A DNA stretch of 64,000 nt from positions 1 to 64,000 of the forward strand of contig NZ_JAPTYD010000002.1 in assembly GCF_026913015.1 (NCBI RefSeq). The letters run 5' to 3'. Every line of letters starts with the position of its first letter. Within the stretch, counting starts at the first letter, position 1. The notes under the pieces were generated by a model. It did no database searches. It saw only the letters and a program-made list of their open reading frames with translations, and was not told the DNA's origin. Made by a program: the position numbers and the translations under genes. This document shows positions 16,810 through 25,772 of this stretch, piece by piece. Source of the stretch: Paracoccus benzoatiresistens (GTDB taxonomy: Bacteria > Pseudomonadota > Alphaproteobacteria > Rhodobacterales > Rhodobacteraceae).

Positions 16810-17646
16810 ATGGCATTCTTTCTGGGAATAGACGGCGGCGGCACCGGATGCCGGGCGGCATTGGCGGATGCGGATGGCCGGATCATCGGCCAGGGCCAGG
16901 GCGGGCCTGCCAACATCAACACCGATGTCGAGGGCGCGGCGGCCAATATCCTGGCCGCCACCGCCCAGGCGCTCGAGGGCACCGGCGCCGATCCCCACGA
17001 TCTGATCGCCACCCTGGGCCTTGCCGGTGGCACGATCACCGCCGCGTCCGAACGGCTGGCGGGACTGCTGCCCTTTGCCCGGATGCAGATCGTCAATGAC
17101 GGCGTGACGGCGGCACGGGGTGCCCTGGGCACCCAGGACGGCATCCTGGCCGCACTGGGCACGGGTTCGGTCTTTGCCGTGCAGCGCGGCGGCGACCTGC
17201 GCCAGGTCGGCGGACGGGGCTTCCTGATGGGCGACGAAGGATCGGGCGCGGTGCTGGGCCGGGCGCTTCTGTCGCTGGCCATGCGCGCGGCCGATGGCTT
17301 TGCAGACCTAACCCCCCTGCTGCAGCAGCTTCTGGAGGAGTTCGGCGGGATCGAGGGCATCATCCGTTTCGGCAACCATGCCCGTCCCGCCGACTTTGCC
17401 GAACTGGCCCGGCGCATCGTCAGGTCGGACGATCCGGCGGCGCGGCAGGTCTTCGACGCGGCGGTGGCCGACGTGCGCCATATCCTGGCGGTGCTGCAGG
17501 GCGATGCGCCGCTGCCGGTGGTCTTCGTGGGCGGGCTTGGCCCCGCCTATGCGGCGCGGCTGACGGACTGGCCGCAGCGCCCGGCGCTCGGGTCCGGCGT
17601 CGATGGCGCGCTGCTGATGGCGCGGCAGATGGGCGGTGCGGCATGA
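16810..17646 (+). CDS. BadF/BadG/BcrA/BcrD-type ATPase, probable N-acetylglucosamine kinase
   Basis: A 278-residue sugar-kinase/Hsp70-fold protein. The phosphate-binding loop FLGIDGGGTGCRAAL is at residues 4-18. A second conserved loop, ALGTGSVFAVQ, and the GGRGFLMGDEGSGAVLGR motif (about 134-151) are typical of the BadF family that includes GlcNAc kinases. It would phosphorylate GlcNAc to GlcNAc-6-phosphate, the substrate of NagA encoded immediately downstream with an ATGA overlap. The GlcNAc assignment rests mainly on this neighbour. It starts 27 bp after ycjF. Confidence 0.85.
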   Translation: MAFFLGIDGGGTGCRAALADADGRIIGQGQGGPANINTDVEGAAANILAATAQALEGTGADPHDLIATLGLAGGTITAASERLAGLLPFARMQIVNDGVTAARGALGTQDGILAALGTGSVFAVQRGGDLRQVGGRGFLMGDEGSGAVLGRALLSLAMRAADGFADLTPLLQQLLEEFGGIEGIIRFGNHARPADFAELARRIVRSDDPAARQVFDAAVADVRHILAVLQGDAPLPVVFVGGLGPAYAARLTDWPQRPALGSGVDGALLMARQMGGAA

Positions 17647-18773
17647 CCGTCATCGCGGCGAGCCGCATCTTCGACGGCCAGCGCTTCCTGACCGGCCATG
17701 CCGTGGTGATCGAGGGCGACCGCATTGCCGCCATCCTTCCCGAGGGCGGGGCCGGCCCGGTCACGCGGCTGGACGGCACGCTTGCCCCCGCCTTCCTGGA
17801 CCTGCAGGTGAATGGCGGCGGCGGGCTGATGGTGGGCGGCGATACCGACCTTGCGGCGCTGCGCCATATCTGCGCCACGCATCAGGCCCTCGGCTGCGCG
17901 GGGGTTCTGCCGACGCTCATCACCGACACGCCCCAGGCGACCGCCGCCGTGATCGCGGCGGGCATCGAGGCCGCGCGCGCGCAGGTGCCGGGCTTCCTGG
18001 GCCTGCATCTGGAAGGCCCGCATCTGGACCCCCTCCGCCACGGCGCCCATGATCCGGCCCTGATCCGGCCCATGACCCCCGAGGATCTGGCGCGGCTTTG
18101 CGATGCCGCCCGCGCCCTGCCGGTGCTGATGGTGACGCTGGCGCCCGAATCCGCAACGCCGGACCAGATCGCCACGCTATCGTGCGCGGGCGCCATCGTC
18201 AGCCTGGGCCACACCGATTGCGATTACGACACCGCCCGCGCCGCCTTTGCCGCAGGGGCGCGTTGCGTCACGCATCTGTTCAACGCCATGAGCCAGATGG
18301 GCCACCGCACACCGGGGCTGGTCGGCGCGGTGCTGTCGGGCGACACGCCTGCCGGGCTGATCGCGGACGCCGTCCACGTCCACCCCGCAGCCATGCGCGC
18401 GGCCCTTGCGGCGCGGCCCCAAGGAATCTTCCTGGTCACGGACTGCATGGCCTTCGCAGGCACCGGTCTGAGCCAGATGGACTTGCAGGGCCGCAGGATC
18501 CTGCGCCGCGAGGGGCGGCTGACGCTGGCGGACGGCACGCTGGCCGGGGCGGACCTGCGCATGGACCGGGCGATCCGGGTGCTGGTCGATCAGGTCGGCA
18601 TCGCGCCCGAACGTGCCCTGGCGATGGCTTCGTCGGAACCGGCCCGCGTTGCCGGGCTGTCGGATGAATACGGCGCGCTGCGGGCAGGCAGGCGCGCCGA
18701 TCTGGTGCTTCTGAACGATGACTGGGCCCTGCAATCCGCCTGGATCGCGGGCCAGCCGGTCACTCGGGGATGA
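17643..18773 (+). CDS. nagA: N-acetylglucosamine-6-phosphate deacetylase
   Basis: A 376-residue amidohydrolase that converts GlcNAc-6-phosphate to glucosamine-6-phosphate and acetate. Metal and substrate motifs are in order: [21 protein letters not shown] (about residue 120), [23 protein letters not shown] (about 206), and the catalytic Asp in VTDCMA. The start overlaps the kinase stop as ATGA, so the two form a salvage module for cell-wall or chitin amino sugars. No nagB is in the window. Its last 14 bp overlap the 3' end of ilvD on the other strand. Confidence 0.95.
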   Translation: MTVIAASRIFDGQRFLTGHAVVIEGDRIAAILPEGGAGPVTRLDGTLAPAFLDLQVNGGGGLMVGGDTDLAALRHICATHQALGCAGVLPTLITDTPQATAAVIAAGIEAARAQVPGFLGLHLEGPHLDPLRHGAHDPALIRPMTPEDLARLCDAARALPVLMVTLAPESATPDQIATLSCAGAIVSLGHTDCDYDTARAAFAAGARCVTHLFNAMSQMGHRTPGLVGAVLSGDTPAGLIADAVHVHPAAMRAALAARPQGIFLVTDCMAFAGTGLSQMDLQGRRILRREGRLTLADGTLAGADLRMDRAIRVLVDQVGIAPERALAMASSEPARVAGLSDEYGALRAGRRADLVLLNDDWALQSAWIAGQPVTRG

Positions 18774-20598
18774 CGCGGACCGCGCCGCGCGCGGCGCTGG
18801 TGGTCAGCGCGGCATAGGCCCGCAGCGCGGTCGAAACCTTGCGCTGGCGGGGCTTGGCGGGCTTCCAGCCCTCGGCCTCGCGCGCGGCGCGGCGCGCGGC
18901 CAGCGTGGCGTCGTCCACCTCTAGGTGGATCACCCGATTCGGGATGTCGATGCGGATCGTGTCGCCCTGCTCGACAAGGCCGATGGTGCCGCCCTCGGCG
19001 GCCTCGGGCGAGACATGGCCGATCGACAGCCCCGACGAGCCGCCCGAGAAGCGCCCGTCCGTGACCAGCGCGCAGGCCTTCCCCAGGCCCTTCGATTTCA
19101 GGTAGCTGGTCGGATACAGCATTTCCTGCATTCCCGGACCCCCGCGCGGACCTTCGTAGCGGATCAGCACGATTTCTCCGGGAACGACCTTGCCGGTCAG
19201 GATGCCGGACACTGCGTCGTCCTGGCTTTCGAAGATATGCGCGGTGCCGGTGAAGGTCAGGATAGATTCGTCCACGCCCGCGGTCTTCACGATGCAGCCG
19301 TCCTCGGCCAGGTTGCCGTAAAGCACCGCCAACCCGCCATCCTGCGAGAAGGCATGCTCGGCCGTGCGGATCACCCCCGCCTCGCGGTCCGTATCCACCG
19401 TATCATAGCGGCGATCCTGAGAGAACGCGACCTGCGTGGGCACGCCCCCCGGCGCGGCGCGGTAGAAATCGTGGACGGAGGCCGCGTCGGTGCGCATCAC
19501 GTCCCAGCGGTCCAGCGCCTCGGCCAGCGACCCGGCATGGACGCTGCCGACATCGGTGTGCAGCAGGCCCGCGCGGTCCAGTTCGCCCAGGATGCCCATG
19601 ATGCCGCCCGCGCGGTGGACATCCTCCATGTGGACGTCGTCCTTGGCGGGTGCCACCTTGCACAGCACCGGCACGCGGCGCGACAGGCGGTCGATGTCGG
19701 ACATGGTGAAGTCGATGCCGCCCTCATGCGCGGCGGCCAGCAGGTGCAGCACCGTGTTGGTGGACCCGCCCATCGCGATGTCCAGCGTCATCGCATTCTC
19801 GAAGGCCTCGAAGCTGGCGATGGAGCGCGGCAGGACCGAGGCATCGTCGCCTTCGTAGTAACGCCGCGCCAGGTCGACGATCAGGTGGCCCGCCTCGACG
19901 AACAGGCGCTTGCGGTCGGCATGGGTCGCCAGCGTCGATCCGTTGCCCGGCAGCGCGAGGCCAAGCGCCTCGGTCAGGCAGTTCATCGAGTTGGCCGTGA
20001 ACATGCCCGAGCACGACCCGCAGGTCGGGCAGGCCGAGCGTTCGATCACCTCGACATCGGCGTCCGACACGGTGTCGTCGGCGGCGGCGACCATGGCATC
20101 GACCAGATCCAGCGCCTTGACCTTGCCGTCCTGCAGCACGACCTTGCCGGCCTCCATCGGGCCGCCGGACACGAAGACCACCGGGATGTTCAGCCGCAGC
20201 GCGGCCATCAGCATCCCCGGCGTGATCTTGTCGCAGTTGGAAATGCAGACCATCGCATCGGCGCAATGGGCGTTGACCATGTATTCGACCGAATCCGCGA
20301 TGATCTCGCGCGAGGGCAGGGAATAGAGCATCCCGTCATGGCCCATGGCGATGCCGTCATCGACGGCGATGGTGTTGAATTCCTTGGCAATGCCGCCGGC
20401 GGCTTCGACTTCGCGCGCGACAAGCTGGCCCAGATCCTTGAGGTGGACATGACCGGGCACGAACTGGGTGAAGCTGTTGACGATGGCGATGATTGGCTTG
20501 CCGAAGTCGCTGTCCTTCACCCCGGTCGCCCGCCACAGGCCGCGCGCGCCCGCCATGTTGCGGCCGTGGGTGGTGGTGCGGGAACGATAGGCGGGCAT
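18760..20598 (-). CDS. ilvD: Dihydroxy-acid dehydratase
   Basis: A 612-residue iron-sulfur enzyme of valine and isoleucine synthesis that dehydrates 2,3-dihydroxy acids to 2-keto acids. Diagnostic segments are [20 protein letters not shown] at the start, [15 protein letters not shown], and [20 protein letters not shown], which hold the cluster cysteines. The C-terminal [20 protein letters not shown] is also present. Length equals the E. coli enzyme. A GGAGT site lies 8 bp before the ATG at 20598. A conspicuous hairpin (20616-20643) sits just upstream of that site. Confidence 0.97.
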   Translation of the reverse strand: MPAYRSRTTTHGRNMAGARGLWRATGVKDSDFGKPIIAIVNSFTQFVPGHVHLKDLGQLVAREVEAAGGIAKEFNTIAVDDGIAMGHDGMLYSLPSREIIADSVEYMVNAHCADAMVCISNCDKITPGMLMAALRLNIPVVFVSGGPMEAGKVVLQDGKVKALDLVDAMVAAADDTVSDADVEVIERSACPTCGSCSGMFTANSMNCLTEALGLALPGNGSTLATHADRKRLFVEAGHLIVDLARRYYEGDDASVLPRSIASFEAFENAMTLDIAMGGSTNTVLHLLAAAHEGGIDFTMSDIDRLSRRVPVLCKVAPAKDDVHMEDVHRAGGIMGILGELDRAGLLHTDVGSVHAGSLAEALDRWDVMRTDAASVHDFYRAAPGGVPTQVAFSQDRRYDTVDTDREAGVIRTAEHAFSQDGGLAVLYGNLAEDGCIVKTAGVDESILTFTGTAHIFESQDDAVSGILTGKVVPGEIVLIRYEGPRGGPGMQEMLYPTSYLKSKGLGKACALVTDGRFSGGSSGLSIGHVSPEAAEGGTIGLVEQGDTIRIDIPNRVIHLEVDDATLAARRAAREAEGWKPAKPRQRKVSTALRAYAALTTSAARGAVRVIPE

Positions 20599-20615
20599 GG
20601 CGTGTACTCCTGTGG

Positions 20616-20643
20616 CTGCCGGGTGGTTTACCACCCTTGGCAG
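20616..20643 (-). promoter_or_regulatory. ilvD: Leader hairpin before ilvD
   Basis: On the minus strand CTGCC-AA-GGGTGG-TAAA-CCACCC-GGCAG forms an 11-bp stem with a 2-nt bulge and a TAAA loop. It ends 5 nt before the GGAGT ribosome site of ilvD. There is no T-tract, so it is not an intrinsic terminator. It could stabilise the leader, limit ribosome access, or be a DNA palindrome for a dimeric regulator. Confidence 0.5.
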
Positions 20644-20689
20644 CGGAAGGAAATTGCCGAATTCGTGGGTTTTCGGATCGTTTCGGCCA

Positions 20690-21004
20690 TCACGAAGCCA
20701 GTTTCATCGTGATGATGCCCGCCACGATCAGCCCCGCCGCGATCAGGCGGGTGGCGGTCACCGGTTCCCCGAACATCACGATGCCCAGAAGGAAGGCGCC
20801 GACGGCGCCGATGCCCACCCAGACCGTATAGGCGGTGCCCAGGGGCAGCGTCCGCATCGCCACGGCCAGCAGCCAGAACGAGGCCAGCATCCCGACCACC
20901 ATCACCCCGGTGGGCAGGATGCGGGTAAAGCCCTGCGACTGCTTCATCGCCGTTGCCCAGACGATTTCCAGAAGACCGGCGAGAATGAGATAGAACCAGG
21001 CCAT
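20690..21004 (-). CDS. gdx: Guanidinium exporter Gdx (SugE, SMR family)
   Basis: A 104-residue small multidrug resistance protein with four transmembrane helices. The first helix has [17 protein letters not shown] with the proton/substrate Glu at position 13 and Trp16, the signature of the Gdx (SugE) subtype that exchanges guanidinium for protons. Helix 4 contains [18 protein letters not shown] guanidine-II riboswitch lies directly upstream (21021-21066), strongly supporting guanidinium as the substrate rather than quaternary ammonium drugs. A GAGG site lies 6 nt before the ATG at 21004. Confidence 0.94.
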   Translation of the reverse strand: MAWFYLILAGLLEIVWATAMKQSQGFTRILPTGVMVVGMLASFWLLAVAMRTLPLGTAYTVWVGIGAVGAFLLGIVMFGEPVTATRLIAAGLIVAGIITMKLAS

Positions 21005-21020
21005 GACGAACCTCATCGAG

Positions 21021-21066
21021 GCCGGGTCGTCCCGGCGCATCCGCCCATGATGGGGAGGTCGTCCTC
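21021..21066 (-). promoter_or_regulatory. Guanidine-II (mini-ykkC) riboswitch
   Basis: On the minus strand, the leader of gdx contains two hairpins with the same ACGA tetraloop. The first is GAGG-ACGA-CCTC (21055-21066) and the second is GCCGGG-ACGA-CCCGGC (21021-21036), separated by 18 nt. Two GC stems capped by ACGR loops are the defining structure of the mini-ykkC motif, which binds guanidinium and switches translation on. The second hairpin ends about 6 nt before the CGATGAGG region that holds the ribosome site of gdx. The match of structure, spacing and downstream gene makes this a confident call. Confidence 0.88.
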
Positions 21067-21095
21067 TGGCCCCCTAGATACGGGCGCCAGCTGCG

Positions 21096-21596
21096 TCATT
21101 CAAGCCGGTCGACCTTGGCATTCTCGACCAGTTCGGTCTTGGCGCCCAGCAGGCGCTCGGCCAGCATCTTCGCGCCGCTGATCAGCATGTTGCTGCCGTC
21201 CCACAGTTCGGCCGAGACGGGGCGGACGGTGATCACCCGCAGGTCGGGGTTGTCGGGGGACTTGAAGAAGGTTTCGTCCGTCAGGCGCCAGACCTCGCGC
21301 GCCTTTGCGGGATCATGACTCACCTGCGCGGTGCCGTTGATCACGACATAGTCGTTCGCGCGTTCGTCCGAAAAGGCCAGTGAGACATGGGGGTTCGTTT
21401 CGATCTGGTCCAGCTTGCAGCCTTGGGTGTCGGACAGGACATAGATGGCGCCTTCGTCCCGGCGGACGCGGGCATAAACGGGGCGGACCCGCTGCCCCTC
21501 GCCGTCGCAGGTGACGAACATGCAGGGGTCCAGCCTGTCGGCAATGGTCCAGATGCGGTCGATTACGTCTGGATCGGGCACGTCGGGGTCGGACAT
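21096..21596 (-). CDS. Pyridoxamine 5'-phosphate oxidase family protein
   Basis: A 166-residue split-barrel flavin-binding protein of the general-stress-protein-26 type. It shows CMFVTCDGEGQRVRPVYARV near the start, followed by AIYVLSDTQGCKLDQIETNP and VSLAFSDERANDYVVINGTA. Members bind FMN or F420-like cofactors and often have unknown substrates. The C-terminal part carries EVWRLTDETFF and ends with a short helix. It lies directly upstream of the gdx riboswitch on the same strand, 91 bp from the gdx start. No functional link to guanidine is known. Confidence 0.85.
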   Translation of the reverse strand: MSDPDVPDPDVIDRIWTIADRLDPCMFVTCDGEGQRVRPVYARVRRDEGAIYVLSDTQGCKLDQIETNPHVSLAFSDERANDYVVINGTAQVSHDPAKAREVWRLTDETFFKSPDNPDLRVITVRPVSAELWDGSNMLISGAKMLAERLLGAKTELVENAKVDRLE

Positions 21597-21654
21597 GGCT
21601 TCCTCCGGCTCTGGAATGACGGAAGAACGCGTGGGGACTGGGCGATGTTCCCGG

Positions 21655-22854
21655 TCAGCGCATTCCCAACCCCGCGCGCATCATCAGCCGGCGCACGGGG
21701 GCGATGCCATACAGCCCGCCAAGCGCCGCCGCCCGCAGGTCGCGCAGGGGACGGGCGCCGGCCTGGCTGGCGCGGTTCAGCGCGTCGATGCCCAGCAGCC
21801 GGGCATAAGCCTCGGGGCGGCGGGCGCGGTTATAGGCATCAAGGCTGGCGGCATCGCCCGGATTGTCGCGGGACAGGTCCAGCAGGGCCGACAGGTCGGC
21901 CAGGCTCATGTTCAGCCCCTGGGCGCCGATGGGAGGAACGACATGCGCCGCCTCGGCGATGAGCGCCGTGCGGGGGCCGGAAAAGCGGTCGGCGATCTGG
22001 CTGATGATCGGCCATTGGGTCAGCCGCGTGACCAGCGACAGCTGGCCCAGCACCCCGGCCGAGCGGGCGTTCAGCTCCGCCTCGAAGGCATCCAGCGGCA
22101 GGGTGGCCAGGCGCGCGACCTCGGGCCCGCTTTCCATCCAGACCACGGCGGAACAGGCCTTGCCGTCGCGGTCCGGCAAGGGCACCAGCGTGAAGGGCCC
22201 GCCCGAACGGTGGATTTCGGTCGAGACATTCCTGTGCGGCTGTTCATGCGTGACGGCAAAGGCCAGCGCCTTCTGGCCATAGCGGAAGGTACGCACCCCG
22301 ATGCCAAGCGCCTGACGCACGGGCGAATCGCGCCCGTCGGCGCCGACCAGCAGCCGCGCCTGGACGCGGCCGCCATCGGTCAGCGTGACAATGGCCCCCG
22401 TGTCGCGGGGCAGGACGCCCGCCGTGCCGGTGCCGGGCTGGAAGCGGACATTCTCCATTCCCGCCAGCCGGGCCGAGATCTCGCGCCGCAAAAGCCAGTT
22501 GGGCAGGTTCCAGCCAAAGGGCTGGTCGCCGATCTCGGCCGCGTCGAAGTCGCGGATCAGGCGCGCGGCGGGCGTGGCCCCGCCCGCATCGACGATGCGC
22601 ATGACCTGCAGGGGCGTGGCATAGGGCAGCAGGCGGTCCCACAGCCCGATCCGCGCCAGCCGCGCGACCGAAGGCGTCAGAAAGGCGGTGGTGCGCAGAT
22701 CCGCGCCCGTCGCCGCCTCGTCGGTCACCGGCGGCGCCGGATCGACGCAAAGGACCGAAAAGCCCTCGGCCCCGAAAGCCGCCGCCGCGATCAGCCCGGC
22801 GATGCCGCCGCCCGAGACCAGGATGTCGATGCGTTGGATGTCGCCTGCGCCCAT
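21655..22854 (-). CDS. UbiH/UbiF/VisC/COQ6-type FAD-dependent hydroxylase
   Basis: A 399-residue flavoprotein monooxygenase. It has the FAD-binding VSGGGIAGLIAAAAFG at residues 10-25, the second FAD/NAD(P)H motif LLVGADGRDSPVRQALG, and the third LIAEAAHVVPPIGAQGLNMS near residue 290. This is the pattern of ubiquinone-ring hydroxylases acting in coenzyme Q synthesis. Which ring carbon it hydroxylates cannot be told from sequence alone. The ATG at 22854 fits the usual distance to the glycine motif. The gene lies 10 bp after a small membrane-protein gene. Confidence 0.9.
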   Translation of the reverse strand: MGAGDIQRIDILVSGGGIAGLIAAAAFGAEGFSVLCVDPAPPVTDEAATGADLRTTAFLTPSVARLARIGLWDRLLPYATPLQVMRIVDAGGATPAARLIRDFDAAEIGDQPFGWNLPNWLLRREISARLAGMENVRFQPGTGTAGVLPRDTGAIVTLTDGGRVQARLLVGADGRDSPVRQALGIGVRTFRYGQKALAFAVTHEQPHRNVSTEIHRSGGPFTLVPLPDRDGKACSAVVWMESGPEVARLATLPLDAFEAELNARSAGVLGQLSLVTRLTQWPIISQIADRFSGPRTALIAEAAHVVPPIGAQGLNMSLADLSALLDLSRDNPGDAASLDAYNRARRPEAYARLLGIDALNRASQAGARPLRDLRAAALGGLYGIAPVRRLMMRAGLGMR

Positions 22855-22864
22855 ATGCCGCGGC

Positions 22865-23050
22865 CTAGTTCCCGGCCGCGAACAGCAGCATGACCGCAAA
22901 AACGACCAGGGTCAGAACCAGGCCCAGCAGGCCAAGGGCGGGCAGGCCGAACTGAACGACGGCCAGAATGGCGATGGCAACGACGACCAGCAGCAGGGCA
23001 AGGATGCGGAAAGTAAGGCGATTTCCGCTTTTGTCGGCATTATGGGTCAT
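22865..23050 (-). CDS. Small two-helix membrane protein
   Basis: A 61-residue protein with a short polar N-terminus (MTHNADKSGNR) and two hydrophobic helices (about 12-33 and 36-58) rich in Leu, Val and Ala. No family was recognised. It sits between the nucleotidase and UbiH-type genes with a 10-bp gap to the latter, on the same strand. AGGT lies upstream of the ATG. A longer in-frame start at 23113 would overlap the nucleotidase gene, so the short form is preferred. Confidence 0.65.
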   Translation of the reverse strand: MTHNADKSGNRLTFRILALLLVVVAIAILAVVQFGLPALGLLGLVLTLVVFAVMLLFAAGN

Positions 23051-23096
23051 GGGAAACCTATGGGATGGGCGCGCGTCCGCCCATATTGTGGCGCAA

Positions 23097-23789
23097 TCAG
23101 CCAGCAAGGGCAATCTGGCGCAGGAATGCGGTCAGGTCGTGGATGTGGTGATCGACGTGGGCGGGCACGGCGCCCGCCATCGCATCCGGCCCGTGCCGCC
23201 CCGGCCCGACCAGGATCGTGCGCATCCCCAGGTCGTGGGGAACGGCCAGGTTGCGCGGATCATCCTCGAAGAAGGCGGCGCGCGCCGGGTCGATGCCGGC
23301 ATGGCCGATGACGGCCTCGAAGGCCTCTCGCGCAGGCTTGGGATGGAAATGCGTCTCGGCGATGCCATAGATCGCCTCGAAGACCGGGGCGGGCACATCG
23401 TCATCCACCAGCCCCAGGCCGCGCGCCCGCAGCACCTTCGCCGCATAACCGGCATCGGCATTCGTGTGGACCAGCTTGCGCCCCGGCAGGGCGGCGATGG
23501 CCTGGGCCAGATCGGGCGCGGGCAGCAGGGGCGCGAAGTCGATGTTGTGGACTTCCTCGAGATAGGCGATCGGGTCGACGGCATGTTCCGCCATCAGCCC
23601 CGCCAGCGTGGTCCCGTGCCGCATCCACCAGTCGCGCCGCATCTGGTCTGCGGCATCCCGTTCGACCGCCAGCATGCGCATGACATAGTCCGTCATCCGC
23701 GCTTCGATCTGCGGGAACAGCGCCATTTCCGGCGGATAGAGCGTGTTGTCCAGATCGAAGATCCAGGTATCGACATGCGCGAAATCCAT
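23097..23789 (-). CDS. Pyrimidine 5'-nucleotidase, HAD superfamily
   Basis: A 230-residue HAD hydrolase. Motif I is IFDLDNTLYPPEM with the nucleophile Asp at about residue 12. Motif II is LVHTNADAGYA, and motifs III/IV are HPKPAREAF followed by AAFFEDDPRNLAVP. The DNTLY form with a helical cap is typical of the SDT1/PHM8-like pyrimidine nucleotidase subfamily, which dephosphorylates UMP/CMP or damaged nucleotides. The ATG at 23789 gives motif I at the usual position. It is divergent from the GntR gene, with 66 bp between starts. Confidence 0.9.
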   Translation of the reverse strand: MDFAHVDTWIFDLDNTLYPPEMALFPQIEARMTDYVMRMLAVERDAADQMRRDWWMRHGTTLAGLMAEHAVDPIAYLEEVHNIDFAPLLPAPDLAQAIAALPGRKLVHTNADAGYAAKVLRARGLGLVDDDVPAPVFEAIYGIAETHFHPKPAREAFEAVIGHAGIDPARAAFFEDDPRNLAVPHDLGMRTILVGPGRHGPDAMAGAVPAHVDHHIHDLTAFLRQIALAG

Positions 23790-23855
23790 GCCCGCCTGCC
23801 TAGCCCTTCAACAGCATGCTTGCAATCGCGCGAAGCCCGGCCAATCGTGCCCGCC

Positions 23856-24482
23856 ATGAAGGACGCATATTCCCTGATCCTGGCCGCGATCGAATCCGGC
23901 ACCTATCGCCCCGGCGACCGGCTGGTCGAATCGGAACTGGCCGAGCGTTTCGGCGTATCCCGCACCCCCGTGCGCGAGGCCCTGCAACGGCTGGAAACCC
24001 AGGCGATGCTGGTCCGCGACGGGCGCAGCCTGATCGTGGCCTCGCTGGACCACAACCAGTTGGCCGAGCTTTACACCGTCCGGGCCGAGCTTGAGGCCCT
24101 GGCCGCCCGCCTTGCCGCCCGCCACGCCACCCCCGAGGAGGTGCGCGTCCTGGCCCAGATGGTCGCCGACGACCAGCGCGCGGTGCGCGACCCCGAGGCG
24201 CTGGCCCGCGCCAACCGGCGCTTCCATCACCAGATCCACCTGGCGTCCCACAACCGCTACCTGGTCCAGCAGCTTGACCTGGTCCACCGGACGATGGCGC
24301 TGATGGCCAAGACCTCGCTTGCCGCCGAAGGGCGGGGCGAAACGGCGCTTGCCGAACACAAGCGCATCGTCGACGCGATTGCCGCGGGCGACGGGGCGGC
24401 GGCGGACAAGGCGCTGCGGCAGCATATCTCGATGGCTTGGGAAACGCGGCTGAAGCTGGAGGCCGCGGTGGATCGTGACTGA
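23856..24482 (+). CDS. GntR family transcriptional regulator (FadR/FCD type)
   Basis: A 208-residue regulator. The winged helix shows YRPGDRLVESELAERFGVS (about 18-36) and RTPVREALQRLETQ (about 37-50). The C-terminal FCD domain, all-helical, carries the Asp/His metal ligands around ANRRFHHQIHLASHN and ends with ADKALRQHISMAW. Such regulators respond to organic acids. The ATG at 23856 was chosen; a GTG three codons upstream is possible. It ends 8 bp inside the start of the DNA glycosylase gene, so the two are probably cotranscribed. Confidence 0.9.
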   Translation: MKDAYSLILAAIESGTYRPGDRLVESELAERFGVSRTPVREALQRLETQAMLVRDGRSLIVASLDHNQLAELYTVRAELEALAARLAARHATPEEVRVLAQMVADDQRAVRDPEALARANRRFHHQIHLASHNRYLVQQLDLVHRTMALMAKTSLAAEGRGETALAEHKRIVDAIAAGDGAAADKALRQHISMAWETRLKLEAAVDRD

Positions 24483-25122
24483 CGATCCCCGCCCCGGGCC
24501 GCGCCTGATCCGGACCGAGGCCGACCTGGCCGAGGGCATGGCGCATCTGGTTGCGGTCTGCCCGGTCTGGGCCCGCGTCGCGCCGCAGATCGGCCCCCTG
24601 CCCCTGCGGCGGCGGGCGGACGGGTTCGAAGCCATCGCCAGCGCCATCGTCGCGCAACAGATTTCGGTCGCGGCGGCGGATTCGATCTGGGCGCGGATGG
24701 CGGCGGCGGGTCTGGTGACGGAAGCCGCCATCGCGGCGGCGGAGGAGGATGCCTTGCGCGCGGCGGGCTTGTCGCGGCCCAAGGCGCGCTATCTGAAGGG
24801 GATCGCGGCGGCGGGGCTGGACTGGCAGGGTTTGCGCGCCCTGCCCGACGCGGATGTGATCGCGGCCCTGGTGGCGCTGCCCGGCATCGGCCTGTGGACT
24901 GCCGAGATCTATCTGAAATTTGCGCTTGGCCGGGCGGATGTCCTTGCCGCCGGCGACCTGGCCCTGCAGGAGGCGGCGCGGATCATGTATGGGCTGGACG
25001 CCCGCCCCGGCCCCGCCGCCCTGCGCGAGATGGCCGAGCCCTGGCGGCCCTGGCGCGCGGTTGCGGCGCGGGGGCTGTGGGCCTATTACCGCCTGGCCAA
25101 AGGCCGCGAGGGAGTGACATGA
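24475..25122 (+). CDS. DNA-3-methyladenine glycosylase II (AlkA-like, HhH-GPD)
   Basis: A 215-residue base-excision repair enzyme. The helix-hairpin-helix and GPD motif is clear: LVALPGIGLWTAEIYLKFAL, then RADVLAAGDLALQEAA with the catalytic Asp in GDLAL. SAIVAQQISVAAAD near residue 60 is also conserved. It removes alkylated purines such as 3-methyladenine. The start is GTG at 24475, overlapping the GntR gene. The hydrolase gene downstream overlaps its end as ATGA. It is shorter than E. coli AlkA because it lacks the N-terminal domain. Confidence 0.9.
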   Translation: MTDDPRPGPRLIRTEADLAEGMAHLVAVCPVWARVAPQIGPLPLRRRADGFEAIASAIVAQQISVAAADSIWARMAAAGLVTEAAIAAAEEDALRAAGLSRPKARYLKGIAAAGLDWQGLRALPDADVIAALVALPGIGLWTAEIYLKFALGRADVLAAGDLALQEAARIMYGLDARPGPAALREMAEPWRPWRAVAARGLWAYYRLAKGREGVT

Positions 25123-25772
25123 GCGTTCTGAAATCCGCCCGCAAGGGTCCCGCTAAGGCCGATGCGGTCGTGGTCTTCCTGCACGGCTATGGCGCGGACG
25201 GGGCCGACCTGCTGGGCTTGGCCGATCCCCTGGCGCCGCATCTGCCGGGCGTGGCCTTCCATGCCCCCGACGCGCCGGAACGCAGCATCAACAATCCCTT
25301 CGGATACCAGTGGTTTCCGATCCCCTGGCTGGACGGCTCGACCGAGGCGCAGGCGAAGGAGGCCATGGGCCGCTCTATCGGCCTGCTGAATGCCTGGCTG
25401 GACCAGGTGCTGGCGGACGAGGGGCTGACGGCGGACCGGATGCTGGTCGTGGGCTTTTCCCAGGGCACGATGATGGCGCTGCATGTCCTGCCCCGCCGCA
25501 ATGAACCGGTCGCCGGGATCGTCGGCTTTTCGGGCCGCTTGCTGGCGCCGGACCTGCTTGCGGCCGAGGCGAGGGTCAAGCCTCCGGTCTTGCTTCTGCA
25601 TGGCGACCAGGACCCGATGGTGCCGTTCCAGGACATGACCCTGGCGGGCGAGGCGCTGGAGCGCGCGGGCTTCACCGTCTATGGCCATGTGATGAAGGGC
25701 ACCGGGCACGGGATCTCGCCCGACGGGCTGTCCGTCGCGCTGAGCTTTGCCAAGGACCGCCTGGGGAAATAG
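25119..25772 (+). CDS. Alpha/beta hydrolase (phospholipase/carboxylesterase family)
   Basis: A 217-residue serine hydrolase. The oxyanion-hole segment VVVFLHGYGADGADL is at residues 17-31. The nucleophile elbow GFSQGTMMAL lies near residue 111. The acid and histidine are in LLLHGDQDPMVPF and GTGHGISPDG. This arrangement matches the acyl-protein thioesterase/YpfH-type carboxylesterase family. The natural substrate is unknown. The ATG overlaps the upstream glycosylase stop as ATGA, so it belongs to the GntR-glycosylase operon. Its end abuts the opposing VOC gene. Confidence 0.92.
   Translation: MSVLKSARKGPAKADAVVVFLHGYGADGADLLGLADPLAPHLPGVAFHAPDAPERSINNPFGYQWFPIPWLDGSTEAQAKEAMGRSIGLLNAWLDQVLADEGLTADRMLVVGFSQGTMMALHVLPRRNEPVAGIVGFSGRLLAPDLLAAEARVKPPVLLLHGDQDPMVPFQDMTLAGEALERAGFTVYGHVMKGTGHGISPDGLSVALSFAKDRLGK

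Noticed and set aside
20690..21004. Calling the SMR gene a quaternary ammonium drug exporter
   Set aside because: The riboswitch and the Gdx-type helix 1 motif point to guanidinium instead.
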